64,000 nt of DNA from JAATGI01 sp036510675 (GTDB taxonomy: Bacteria; Pseudomonadota; Alphaproteobacteria; ATCC43930; CGMCC-115725). This document shows, piece after piece, positions 16,791-26,331 of this stretch. Made by a program: the position numbers and the translations under genes. Under the pieces are notes generated by a model. The model ran no database searches. It had not been told where the DNA came from and saw only the letters and a list, made by a program, of their open reading frames with translations. How positions within the stretch are numbered: the stretch's first letter is position 1; each line of letters starts with the position of its first letter. Where the stretch lies: the NCBI GenBank assembly GCA_036510675.1, contig DATCDN010000104.1:13959-77958 (forward strand). Direction: 5' to 3'.

Positions 16791-17957
16791 ATGACGATGG
16801 AACCGAACCCGCCCGACATCAAAGCCGCGATCCGCGACGCCGCCTTGCGACTGGGCTTCGATGCGGTGGGCTTCGCCGCCGCCGAGCTGGCGCCGGAATC
16901 GCGCGCGCGGCTCGCCGATTATCTGGCGCGGGGCCTGCACGGCGATATGGGCTGGCTGGCGGACCGCGCCGGACAGCGCGGCGATCCGCGCGAATTATGG
17001 CCCGAGGCGAAGAGCGTCGTCGTCCTTGCCATGAATTACGGCCCCGAGGGCGATCCGCTGGCGAATCTGGCGCGACCCGATCGCGGCACGGTGTCGGTCT
17101 ATGCGCGCGGCCGCGATTATCACGAGTTGATCAAGTCGCGGCTCAAGGCGCTGGCGCGCGCCATCGAACAGATCGCCCCCGGCGCGCTGAAATTATTTGT
17201 CGATACCGCGCCGGTGATGGAAAAGCCGCTGGCCCAGCGCGCCGGAATCGGTTGGCAGGGCAAGCACACCAATTTGGTCTCGCGGGCGCATGGCTCTTGG
17301 CTGTTCCTCGGCGAGATTTATCTCAGCATCGAGCTGCCGCCCGACGCTGGCGAGATCGACCATTGCGGCCAGTGCCACGCCTGTCTCGACATCTGTCCGA
17401 CGCGTGCCTTCGTCAAACCCTATCTGCTCGATGCGCGGCGCTGTATCTCCTATCTCACCATCGAGCATAAGGGCCATATCGCGGCGGAACTGCGCCCGCT
17501 GATGGGCAATCGCATCTATGGCTGCGACGATTGCCTCGCCGTCTGCCCGTGGAACAAATTCGCCCATCCCGCGCGCGAGCCGGCGCTACGGGCACGCGAC
17601 GAGCTGACGACGCCGCGTCTGGCCGCGCTCGCCGCCCTCGACGATGCGGCGTTCCGCGCGCTGTTTTCAGGCTCGCCGGTGAAGCGCACCGGCCGCGACC
17701 GCTTCGTGCGCAATGTGCTAATCGCGATCGGCAACAGCGGCGACGGCGCCTTGCTGCCGAGCGTCGTCGCGCGATTGGACGACGCCTCGCCGCTGGTGCG
17801 GGCGATGGCGGTATGGGCGCTGACGCGGCTCGCGGCGGCCCCGCATATCGACGCGCTGCGGGCACGGCATTTTCAGAGGGAACCCGACGAGGCCGTGCGC
17901 GCCGAGTGGCCCGATGCAATTGATCGGGGAACCACCGGGTGCGACGGCAGTTTATGA
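16791..17957 (+). CDS. queG: Epoxyqueuosine reductase QueG
   Basis: QueG (388 residues) is the cobalamin-dependent reductase that turns epoxyqueuosine into queuosine at position 34 of GUN-anticodon tRNAs. The catalytic Asp138 sits in LFVDTAPVMEKPLAQRAG, and GIGWQGKHTN follows. Two [4Fe-4S] clusters are marked by CGQCHACLDICP (Cys192, 195, 198, 202) and CDDCLAVCP (Cys245, 248, 252), with Cys218 as the probable partner ligand. A C-terminal HEAT-like repeat region follows (about 300-375), as in other QueG. Two ATGs, at 16791 and 16797, are possible; neither has a clear ribosome site. Confidence 0.95.
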   Translation: MTMEPNPPDIKAAIRDAALRLGFDAVGFAAAELAPESRARLADYLARGLHGDMGWLADRAGQRGDPRELWPEAKSVVVLAMNYGPEGDPLANLARPDRGTVSVYARGRDYHELIKSRLKALARAIEQIAPGALKLFVDTAPVMEKPLAQRAGIGWQGKHTNLVSRAHGSWLFLGEIYLSIELPPDAGEIDHCGQCHACLDICPTRAFVKPYLLDARRCISYLTIEHKGHIAAELRPLMGNRIYGCDDCLAVCPWNKFAHPAREPALRARDELTTPRLAALAALDDAAFRALFSGSPVKRTGRDRFVRNVLIAIGNSGDGALLPSVVARLDDASPLVRAMAVWALTRLAAAPHIDALRARHFQREPDEAVRAEWPDAIDRGTTGCDGSL

Positions 17958-17993
17958 TTCGACGGTCCAGCAATCAGATCAAGGGGATTTCCC

Positions 17994-18206
17994 ATGAATA
18001 GGTTTCTCGCGTTGATAATCGCCGCGGGCGTGACGATGACCAGCGTCGCCGCCCTGGCCGCGCCGGTAGCGAATGTCGCGCCGCCGGCGGTGGCGCAGGA
18101 GCGCGCCGACAATGCCGGCACCGCGCCGCTCTATCAGAACGTCTATTATCATCACCGGCGTCGCCATCACCGCCACCACCACCACCACTTCCATCACTAT
18201 CCCTGA
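17994..18206 (+). CDS. Small secreted His-rich protein 1
   Basis: The 70-residue precursor has a signal peptide (hydrophobic 4-22, likely cleavage at ALA near 22). The mature part is short and ends in a dense His/Arg block: from residue 53 on, nearly every residue is His, Arg, Tyr or Phe. Such tails bind Ni, Zn or Cu. It starts 36 nt after queG, with AAGGGG upstream. A second His-rich secreted protein follows. No family is recognised; a periplasmic metal buffer is an inference from composition. Confidence 0.65.
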   Translation: MNRFLALIIAAGVTMTSVAALAAPVANVAPPAVAQERADNAGTAPLYQNVYYHHRRRHHRHHHHHFHHYP

Positions 18207-18259
18207 GCGACGAGGTACGCGCCGGGACGACCGGCGCGTTTTCGCAACATAATGGGAGC

Positions 18260-18529
18260 ATGACGATGAAATATCTTCTTCCGCTGGCGGTGGCGTCGGG
18301 GCTGGTGATTTCCGGCGTGGCATTCGCCGACGAGGCGACGCATCAGGATCGGGCAGCGATCCATCACACGACCCACCAAGCTATGCACCACGAACGCAAG
18401 GAACAGCGCGCGCTGCACCACGGCAATATACACCGCGCCGCGCATGAGCAGCGCAAGATCGACGCCAAGAAGGCGGAGCTACATGATGAGCATCACGCGC
18501 TGCATCACGACCGGGCCGAGGGAGAGTAA
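18260..18529 (+). CDS. Small secreted His-rich protein 2
   Basis: The 89-residue precursor has a signal peptide (KYLLPLAVASGLVISGVAFA, cleavage near residue 23). A charged helical mature chain follows with about 17 histidines spaced through it (HHTTHQAMHHERKEQ, LHHGNIHRAAH, DEHHALHHD). The pattern suggests an amphipathic helix that binds metal, different from the terminal block of its neighbour. Start at ATG 18260 or 18266; GGGAG lies 3 or 9 nt upstream. It is tandem with the first His-rich gene (53 nt apart), so the two probably work together. No known family is assigned. Confidence 0.65.
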   Translation: MTMKYLLPLAVASGLVISGVAFADEATHQDRAAIHHTTHQAMHHERKEQRALHHGNIHRAAHEQRKIDAKKAELHDEHHALHHDRAEGE

Positions 18530-18592
18530 CCGGCGCACGACATCGGCGCCGCTAGAGTTAGATTCATCCGGATTGAAACGGCCCTTTTTAGT

Positions 18593-18686
18593 CATTCCCG
18601 CGAAAGCAGGGAATCCCTTACCGGCGCAGGCCGGTATCCATTATGCAACGGCACAATGGATACCGGCGTTCGCCGGTAAGGGAAAA
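18593..18686. repeat. Large compound intergenic palindrome, TACCGGC type
   Basis: CCCTTACCGGCG (18615-18626) pairs with CGCCGGTAAGGG (18671-18682), and an inner GGTATCCATT/AATGGATACC pair sits between. A CATTCCCGCGAAAGCAGGGAAT hairpin lies at the left end. The same TACCGGC...GCCGGTA core recurs at 33533-33550. Confidence 0.75.
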
Positions 18687-18760
18687 AATGTTTCAATTTT
18701 GGTGTCGGACTCTGAATTCCCGGCGGCGGCGTCAGCCCTGTAACATAGCAACCGGCGGCG

Positions 18761-19267
18761 TCAGCCGCCGTAAAATACATTATCCCCCAAATCCTTCATC
18801 TCGAGGGTGGCGGCGTCGGGGCGCCCGGTGATCGGGTTCTTGAGATGCGCCTCGACCACCTCGGCGATGACGACATGATGATCGCCTTCCTCGACGATTT
18901 TCCGGACCCGACATTCGATCGCGGCGGGCGCGTCGGTCAATAGCGGCGCGCCGGTCGCGGCGCCCTTGGTGAAGGCCATGCCGCTGATTTTGTCGCCCTC
19001 GACCTTGGCGGGCTTGAAGAAGGCGAAGGCGGCACCCTTCTGATCCTTGCCCAGCACGTTGAGGGCAAAGGCACCGGTCTCTTTCAGAATGTGGTAGGCG
19101 CCCGAATCCGCCTTCACCCCCAGCGTCACCAGCGGCGGCGCGAAGGAGGATTGGGTGACGAAATTGATGGTGGCGGCGCCGACATTGCCCTTGCCGTCAT
19201 CGGCGGTCAGCACATAGAGCCCGTAGGGAATCATCCGCAATACGGTCTTCTTGGCGTCCTGATTCAT
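18761..19267 (-). CDS. Flavin reductase-like domain protein
   Basis: The 168-residue protein has the split-barrel flavin reductase fold (about 8-160). The N-terminal block MIPYGLYVLTADDGKGNVGAATINFVTQSSFAPPLVTLGVK and the later FALNVLGKDQ and IECRVRKIVEEGDHHVVIAEV blocks are typical of FMN-binding NADH:flavin oxidoreductases. These supply reduced flavin to two-component monooxygenases. Candidate partners in the window are the class C enzyme at 6038-7363 and the acyl-CoA-dehydrogenase-fold enzyme at 26332-27579, but neither is adjacent. It lies 31 nt downstream of a ferritin-like gene on the same strand. AGGGTGAGG precedes the ATG. Confidence 0.85.
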   Translation of the reverse strand: MNQDAKKTVLRMIPYGLYVLTADDGKGNVGAATINFVTQSSFAPPLVTLGVKADSGAYHILKETGAFALNVLGKDQKGAAFAFFKPAKVEGDKISGMAFTKGAATGAPLLTDAPAAIECRVRKIVEEGDHHVVIAEVVEAHLKNPITGRPDAATLEMKDLGDNVFYGG

Positions 19268-19298
19268 GGCCTCACCCTTGTTGCTTTGAGAAAAAAAT

Positions 19299-20132
19299 CT
19301 AAGCCGGCTGGCGGTCGAGATAGGCGACGCGCCAGCGCACCACCCACCAGGTGACCCGCGCCAGCCCCATATTGAGGCGGCCATGCGGCTTCAGCCCGGC
19401 CGCCTTGAACACCATGGCGATGGCGCGCTCGATATGATGCCAGCGATAGACCCGCATCGCGCCCACAGCATAGAGCCGGGCATAACGGCGACGCTCGTAG
19501 GGGCCAACAGGTTGGTTGGCGGCGTAATAGGCATAGGCCAATTCGTCATCCTGCGCCTCGCGCACGCGGCTCAGCGCGATCTTGAGACGCTGCCATTTGG
19601 TCAGCCGGTCGATGGCGAGATAGCGCTTCATGTGGGTGTAGAATAATTTGTAATGGCGCAGCTCGTCGGCGGCGATGTTGTGGCAGATCGCCTTCAGCAC
19701 CGGCTCGTCCACCGCCTCGGCCAGCGCGGTGTAATAGGAGCTGGTGCCGGTCTCGACGATGCAGCGCGACACCAGCTCGCCGGCGCGGGTGCCGCGCACG
19801 GAATGGGTGGCGGTGAGATCGACGCGGAAGCCGGCGGTGAAGCGCGCCGCCGCGGCGGCATGATCGAACGCCGGATCGGCGAGCGTCGCCCAGCGCCCCA
19901 GCGCGTGGCCGTGCTGTACTTCCTCGCCGCCCCAGCGCCGCGCGACTCCCTGAAACGCGGCATCGTCATGGAACACGCCGCACAGATATTCGGTGTAGTC
20001 GCGGCCATTTTGCTCGACCAGGCTCGCCGCCTTGACGATGCGCAGAACGGCCGGATCGACCTTCGTGCGGTCGAACGCGTCCCAGTCGATATCGTCGAGC
20101 GTCCAATGACCCATGGGCTTGAGTATAATCAT
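19299..20132 (-). CDS. Ferritin-like diiron-domain protein
   Basis: The protein (about 277 residues) has a four-helix ferritin-like fold. Two ExxH-containing helices are visible: EEVQHGHALG in the first half and ADELRHYKLFY in the second, with further glutamates in AASLVEQNGRDY and IVETGTSSYYTALAEAV. Together they are consistent with a dinuclear iron site. It is not a bacterioferritin or rubrerythrin proper (no C-terminal rubredoxin). Relatives are annotated only as ferritin-like proteins. Starts at 20132, 20114 or 20168 are possible; the conserved region begins at MGHWTLDDIDWD. It is divergent from pyrF and probably co-transcribed with the flavin reductase. Confidence 0.75.
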   Translation of the reverse strand: MIILKPMGHWTLDDIDWDAFDRTKVDPAVLRIVKAASLVEQNGRDYTEYLCGVFHDDAAFQGVARRWGGEEVQHGHALGRWATLADPAFDHAAAAARFTAGFRVDLTATHSVRGTRAGELVSRCIVETGTSSYYTALAEAVDEPVLKAICHNIAADELRHYKLFYTHMKRYLAIDRLTKWQRLKIALSRVREAQDDELAYAYYAANQPVGPYERRRYARLYAVGAMRVYRWHHIERAIAMVFKAAGLKPHGRLNMGLARVTWWVVRWRVAYLDRQPA

Positions 20133-20189
20133 TCGAGGGTCGGGGTGAAGGGCTTGTGATCGGGCCATGCTTCACCCCACAATCGCGCC

Positions 20190-20897
20190 ATGCATGCGAT
20201 TCCCCTCAATGACCGCCTGATTGTCGCGCTGGATGTGCCGACCGTCGCGCAGGCAAACGCGCTGATCGACAGGCTCGGCGTCGCCGTCAATTTCTACAAG
20301 ATCGGGCTCCAGCTTCAATATGCCGGCGGCATCGACCTGGCGCGCGATCTGAAGGCCGCCGGCAAGAAAATTTTCCTCGATTCAAAGCTCCTCGATATCG
20401 ACCAGACCGTGACCGGCGCCACCGCCAACATCGCCCGGCTGGGGGTGGATTTCCTGACCATCCACGGCCACGCGCCGACCTTGCGCGCGGCGGTGAAAGG
20501 GCGCGGCGACAGCGGCCTGCGCCTGCTCGCGGTGACGGTGCTGACCAGCATGGGCGCCGACGACATGGCGGAACTCGGCACGCGTTATACGGTCGAAGAG
20601 ATGGTGCTGCGCCGCGCCGAGGCGGCCTTGGCGGCGGCCTGCGACGGCGTGATCGCCTCGGGCCACGAGGCGCGACAAATCCGCGCGCGCGCCGGCGACA
20701 AATTATTGATCGTGACGCCGGGCATTCGCTCCGAAGGGGTCGCGGCCGATGATCAGAAGCGTGCCACGACGCCGCGCGAGGCGATCGCCGCCGGCGCCGA
20801 TTACCTGGTGGTCGGGCGCGAAATCCTGCGCAGCCCCGACCCCGCCGCCACCGCCGAAGCGATCCTGCGCCAGATCGAGGCCGCCCTCACGCGGTGA
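20190..20897 (+). CDS. pyrF: Orotidine 5'-phosphate decarboxylase
   Basis: PyrF (235 residues) makes UMP from OMP in the last step of pyrimidine synthesis. The active-site set Asp64-x-Lys66-x-x-Asp69-Ile lies in FLDSKLLDI. The phosphate-binding end carries IVTPGIR near 180 and YLVVGREI near 210. Length and domain are normal for the bacterial short type. It is followed after about 115 nt by a strong intrinsic terminator. Confidence 0.96.
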   Translation: MHAIPLNDRLIVALDVPTVAQANALIDRLGVAVNFYKIGLQLQYAGGIDLARDLKAAGKKIFLDSKLLDIDQTVTGATANIARLGVDFLTIHGHAPTLRAAVKGRGDSGLRLLAVTVLTSMGADDMAELGTRYTVEEMVLRRAEAALAAACDGVIASGHEARQIRARAGDKLLIVTPGIRSEGVAADDQKRATTPREAIAAGADYLVVGREILRSPDPAATAEAILRQIEAALTR

Positions 20898-21012
20898 TCC
20901 GGCGCCGAACATTAAAGCTGGATGAAATCAGCGTGATCGGGGATGCGCGCAGCGAGGCGGCGCCTATCTATAGGGTACACGCTCTGACCCCCAAGTGGCG
21001 TGTAAACTCAAA

Positions 21013-21047
21013 GGGGCCATCCGCTAGTCGGCTGGCCCCATTTTTTT
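21013..21047 (+). terminator. Intrinsic terminator after pyrF
   Basis: GGGGCCA (21013-21019) and TGGCCCC (21033-21039) form the stem, with an inner CCG/CGG pair. Seven T residues follow (21041-21047) on the plus strand. On the minus strand the stem is followed by a weaker T-rich stretch, so it may also stop atpC transcription. Confidence 0.8.
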
Positions 21048-21074
21048 GCCCGCGCCGTGGATGCGAGGGGCGCC

Positions 21075-21491
21075 TTAATGCGCGCCGGCGGCGCCGAGTG
21101 CGTTGAGCTTGGCGTCGATCACCGCGAGCTGGCGGCGCGCCATGTTGCGGTCATCGTCGGTGGGCGAGCCGTTGAGCCGTGCCTCTAATTCGCGGGCCTG
21201 GCCCTCGAGCACCGCGCGGTTGAGATCGGGCAGCGCCACCGCCTCGTCGGCCAATACCGTGCAGCGTTCGGCATTGACCTCGGCGAAGCCGCCGGCGACG
21301 AACACGCGGTCCTTGACCTTGCCGCCCTCGTAAATCTCGATCAGCCCCGGCCGGACTGTCGAGATCAGCAGCGCATGGCCCGGCAGCACGCCGAAATTGC
21401 CCTCGGTGCCCGGCACCACCACCATCTCGACCTGCTCCGAGCGCAATAGGCGCTCGGGCGAGACCAGTTCGAATTGCAGCGTCGCGGCCAT
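21075..21491 (-). CDS. atpC: ATP synthase F1 epsilon subunit
   Basis: The 138-residue subunit belongs to the central stalk and couples and regulates F1. The N-terminal beta sandwich is clear (LQFELVSPERLLRSEQVEMVVVPGTEGNFGVLPGHALLISTVRPG, with the typical P-G-x-E-G-x-x-G-V-L-P-G-H core), and the C-terminal helical region follows (RAVLEGQARELEARLN). It is the last gene of atpHAGDC; its ATG lies 2 nt after the atpD stop. Confidence 0.96.
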   Translation of the reverse strand: MAATLQFELVSPERLLRSEQVEMVVVPGTEGNFGVLPGHALLISTVRPGLIEIYEGGKVKDRVFVAGGFAEVNAERCTVLADEAVALPDLNRAVLEGQARELEARLNGSPTDDDRNMARRQLAVIDAKLNALGAAGAH

Positions 21492-21493
21492 GC

Positions 21494-22915
21494 CTACGCC
21501 TCGGCCGCGATCTTGCGGGCCTTATCGACCACGTCCTCGATGGTGCCGACCATATAGAAGGCGCTTTCCGGCAGATCGTCATAGTCGCCGGCAACGATGC
21601 CCTTGAACGCCTTGATCGTGTCCTCGAGATTGACGAATACGCCCGGCGTGCCGGTGAACACCTCCGCGACATGGAACGGTTGGGACAGGAATTTCTGAAT
21701 CTTGCGGGCGCGGGCGACGGTCAGCTTGTCTTCCTCCGACAGCTCGTCCATGCCCAGAATCGCGATGATGTCCTGCAGCGATTTGTAGGTTTGCAGCACG
21801 CGCTGGACATCGCGCGCCACCTGATAATGCTCGTCGCCGACGACGCGCGGGTCGAGCATGCGCGAGGTCGAGTCCAGGGGATCGACCGCCGGATAGATGC
21901 CCAGCTCGGCGATCTGCCGTGACAGCACCGTGGTCGCGTCCAAATGCGCGAACGAGGTGGCGGGCGCCGGGTCGGTCAGATCGTCGGCGGGGACGTAGAT
22001 CGCCTGAACCGAGGTAATCGAGCCCTTCTTGGTGGTGGTGATGCGCTCCTGCAGCGCGCCCATGTCGGTGGCGAGCGTCGGCTGATAGCCCACCGCCGAG
22101 GGAATGCGCCCGAGCAGCGCGGACACTTCCGAGCCGGCCTGGGTGAAGCGGAAGATGTTATCGACGAAGAACAGCACGTCCTGGCCTTCCTCGTCGCGGA
22201 AATATTCGGCGACGGTGAGGCCGGTCAGGCCGACGCGCGCGCGGGCGCCCGGCGGCTCGTTCATCTGGCCATAGATCAGCGCCACCTTGGAGCCCGGGCC
22301 GTCCGGGTTGACGATGCCGGCATCGATCATCTCGTGATAGAGATCGTTGCCTTCGCGGGTGCGCTCGCCGACGCCGGCGAACACCGAATAGCCGCCATGC
22401 TTCTTGGCGATGTTGTTGATCAATTCCTGAATGATCACGGTCTTGCCGACGCCGGCGCCCCCGAACAGCCCGATCTTGCCGCCGCGCGCATAGGGCGCCA
22501 GCAGATCGACCACCTTGATGCCGGTGGCGAGAATTTCCGCCTCGGTCGATTGATCGATGAAGTCGGGCGCGGCGCGATGAATTGGCGCCCGCCGCTTGGT
22601 CAGCACCGGCCCGCGTTCATCCACCGGCTCGCCGACGACATTGAGGATGCGGCCCAGCGTTTCCGGCCCCACCGGCACCATGATCGGCGCGCCGGTATCG
22701 GTCGCCTGGGCGCCGCGCGCCAGCCCGTCCGTGGTATCCATGGCGATGGTGCGCACCGTGTTCTCGCCGAGATGCTGCGCCACTTCCAGCACCAGCGTAT
22801 GGCCTTGATGGGCGACATGCAGCGCGTTCAGGATCGACGGCAGCTCGCCGTCGAACTTGATGTCGACGACGGCGCCCATGATCTGCGTGACGGTGCCGAT
22901 GGTATTGGTGGCCAT
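21494..22915 (-). CDS. atpD: ATP synthase F1 beta subunit
   Basis: The 473-residue catalytic subunit is the site of ATP synthesis. The P-loop GGAGVGKT lies at 152-159, and the catalytic glutamate in GVGERTREGN follows. DVLFFVDNIFRFTQAGSEVS is the Walker B/DELSEED-proximal region, and the MDELSEEDK motif lies near 385. Length and sequence are normal. It belongs to the minus-strand atpHAGDC operon, which encodes only F1; the F0 genes lie elsewhere, as usual in alphaproteobacteria. Confidence 0.98.
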   Translation of the reverse strand: MATNTIGTVTQIMGAVVDIKFDGELPSILNALHVAHQGHTLVLEVAQHLGENTVRTIAMDTTDGLARGAQATDTGAPIMVPVGPETLGRILNVVGEPVDERGPVLTKRRAPIHRAAPDFIDQSTEAEILATGIKVVDLLAPYARGGKIGLFGGAGVGKTVIIQELINNIAKKHGGYSVFAGVGERTREGNDLYHEMIDAGIVNPDGPGSKVALIYGQMNEPPGARARVGLTGLTVAEYFRDEEGQDVLFFVDNIFRFTQAGSEVSALLGRIPSAVGYQPTLATDMGALQERITTTKKGSITSVQAIYVPADDLTDPAPATSFAHLDATTVLSRQIAELGIYPAVDPLDSTSRMLDPRVVGDEHYQVARDVQRVLQTYKSLQDIIAILGMDELSEEDKLTVARARKIQKFLSQPFHVAEVFTGTPGVFVNLEDTIKAFKGIVAGDYDDLPESAFYMVGTIEDVVDKARKIAAEA

Positions 22916-22929
22916 CTTGAACTTCCTTC

Positions 22930-23817
22930 TTACAGCGCCTCGGCGCCGGAGATGATTTCGATCAGTTCCTTGGTAATCGTCGCCTGGCGCGACCGGTTAT
23001 AGATGGTGTTGAGATTCTTGATGATGTCGCCGGCGTTGCGCGTCGCGTTATCCATCGCGGTCATGCGCGCGCCCCACTCGCTGGCGATGCTGTCCAGGAG
23101 GCCGGTATATATCTGCACCGCGAGATTGCGCGGCAGCAGCTCGTTCAGAATCTCTTCCTCGTCGGGCTCGAACTCATAGACGCCGCGGGTCGCGGCATCG
23201 GCCGGCGCCGCGGTATCGGCGGGCGGCGAGAACGGAATCAATTGCTGCTTGGTGACGATCTGCGCGATCGCCGAGCGGAAATGGTTGAAGACGATGGTGC
23301 AGACATCGAATTGCTTGTCGGCATAGAGCGCCAGCAGCACCTCGGCGATCGCCTGCGCCTCCTCGAAGCGCAGGCGCGGCCGCCCGATCTCGATGCGGCT
23401 ATCGACGATGCGCTTGCCATGGTCGCGGCGCAGCGCGTCGCGCCCCTTGCGCCCCAGCGTCAGCAGCTTCACCGTCTTGCCCTGGGATTCGAGCGCGCGG
23501 ATCGTGCGCCGCGTCTCGCGGATGATCGAGGCGTTGAAGCCGCCGGCAAGGCCGCGATCGGAGGTCGCGACGATCAGCAAATGCACCTGGTCGGCGCCGG
23601 TGCCGGCCAGCAGCGGCGCGGCATTGACCTGGCCCCGGAGGCTGGCGGCGAGCGAACCGAGCATGCGCTCCATCCGCTGGGCATAGGGGCGCGCCGCCTC
23701 CGCCTGTTCCTGCGCGCGGCGCAGGCGCGACGCCGCCACCATCTTCTGCGCCGACGTGATCTTCTGCGTCGAGCGGATGGAGCGGATGCGGTTCCGCAGT
23801 TCCTTGAGCGTGGCCAT
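22930..23817 (-). CDS. atpG: ATP synthase F1 gamma subunit
   Basis: The 295-residue rotor shaft has N- and C-terminal coiled-coil helices. The N-terminus reads ATLKELRNRIRSIRSTQKITSAQKMVAASRLRRAQ and the C-terminus MTAMDNATRNAGDIIKNLNTIYNRSRQATITKELIEIISGAEAL, both hallmarks of the family. The central Rossmann-like part includes SDRGLAGGFNASI. It lies 14 nt after atpA and 14 nt before atpD. Confidence 0.97.
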   Translation of the reverse strand: MATLKELRNRIRSIRSTQKITSAQKMVAASRLRRAQEQAEAARPYAQRMERMLGSLAASLRGQVNAAPLLAGTGADQVHLLIVATSDRGLAGGFNASIIRETRRTIRALESQGKTVKLLTLGRKGRDALRRDHGKRIVDSRIEIGRPRLRFEEAQAIAEVLLALYADKQFDVCTIVFNHFRSAIAQIVTKQQLIPFSPPADTAAPADAATRGVYEFEPDEEEILNELLPRNLAVQIYTGLLDSIASEWGARMTAMDNATRNAGDIIKNLNTIYNRSRQATITKELIEIISGAEAL

Positions 23818-23831
23818 CGGCGGCTACCGCG

Positions 23832-25361
<1,530 letters not shown>

Positions 25362-25364
25362 TGA

Positions 25365-25922
25365 CTAAACCCCTTTCAAGGCAAGCCGCAGCCGGGCAAG
25401 CTTGCTTTTTAGCGATGCGTCGATCATGCGCGAGCCGATGCGGACGATAATGCCGCCCAGAAGGCTCGGATCGACGCGCGAATCGATGGCGAGCTTGGCC
25501 CCCGCGCTCTTACGCAGCGCCTCGGCCAAGGCCGCGGATTGTGCCGCCGTCAGCGGCGCCGCCGAGGTGACGACCGCCGTCACCTCGCCGCGCCGTTCGG
25601 CGAGATTGGCGAGAAACGCCGTGATCATCTCGGGCAGCGCGAAGAAGCGGCGGTTGCGCGCCAGCAGCCCGAGGAAATTGCGGGTCAATTGCGACAGCTG
25701 GGCCTTCTCGGCCAGGGCGGCGATCGCCCGCCCCTGCGCGTCGCGGCCGATCACCGGGCTGCGGATGACCCGGCGCAGCTCGGCGCTCTCGGCCAGCATC
25801 CGGCCCAAGGATTTGAGGTCGCCCGCCACCTGGTCGAGCGAACGGCCGTCATCGGCGAGCTCGAACAGCGCCCGCGCATAGCGCTCGGCAAGGCCTGATA
25901 CGCCTGTCGCTTCGGATGCCAC
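25365..25922 (-). CDS. atpH: ATP synthase F1 delta subunit
   Basis: The 185-residue peripheral-stalk subunit links F1 to the F0 b subunits. It begins with a GTG (VASEATGVSGLAERYARALFELADD), giving the normal length. AGGGGA lies about 10 nt upstream. The C-terminal LLGGIIVRIGSRMIDASLKSKLARLRLAL block is the OSCP/delta signature. A longer frame to 26177 is not supported. It is the first gene of the F1 operon. Confidence 0.92.
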   Translation of the reverse strand: MASEATGVSGLAERYARALFELADDGRSLDQVAGDLKSLGRMLAESAELRRVIRSPVIGRDAQGRAIAALAEKAQLSQLTRNFLGLLARNRRFFALPEMITAFLANLAERRGEVTAVVTSAAPLTAAQSAALAEALRKSAGAKLAIDSRVDPSLLGGIIVRIGSRMIDASLKSKLARLRLALKGV

Positions 25923-26331
25923 GAAGTAACGGTCCCCTATCTCAAGCCACGATCCATGATTCCCGCCTCTCGCACCCCCGGAGGGCGACCACCAATGCCG
26001 TCGAAAGGCATGAAAAGCGCGGCGTTTCCTGGCCTGTCCCTTGATCGGCCGGCGCGCGACGAAGCACGCCCGGAAAGCGCGGCCGGTTTCTATCACGGGG
26101 TCGGGAGCGGCGCAACCGCATGGCACGCCCGACGCTGCGACAATGCGCCGCCGCCGCTTATCCCCCTCTCCTCCCATTGGGAGGAGAGGGTGGGGTGAGG
26201 TGGGCTGGCTCGGCGCTTCCCCACCTCACCCCAACCCTCTCCGCCCCCAAGGGGCGGAGAGTGAGATCAAACTCCTCGCCCGATAGCGCGGGCGCTTGCT
26301 ATATCTCGGGCAAGAATGGTGGAGAAACATC
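25923..26331. other. Spacer between atpH and the monooxygenase gene, with palindromes
   Basis: This 409-bp divergent region holds the promoter side of the F1 operon and of the plus-strand monooxygenase. No gene is supported. A large compound palindrome fills 26164-26263. I could not pick out confident -35/-10 pairs. Confidence 0.5.
26164..26263. repeat. Large compound palindrome, CTCTCC/GGAGAG type
   Basis: CTCTCCTCCCA-TTGGGAGGAGAG forms one hairpin (about 26166-26189) and CTCTCCGCCCC-CAA-GGGGCGGAGAG a second (about 26237-26261). Between them GTGGGGTGAGGTGGG and CCACCTCACCCCAACC can pair. Similar elements sit at 35278-35402 and 40644-40780. Confidence 0.75.

Noticed and set aside
21944..23002. 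352-codon plus-strand open frame
   Set aside because: Antisense to atpD, with no recognisable family.
26164..26263. Palindromic block as a CRISPR array
   Set aside because: The units are hairpins of different sequence with no constant repeat and no variable spacers of fixed length; no cas genes.
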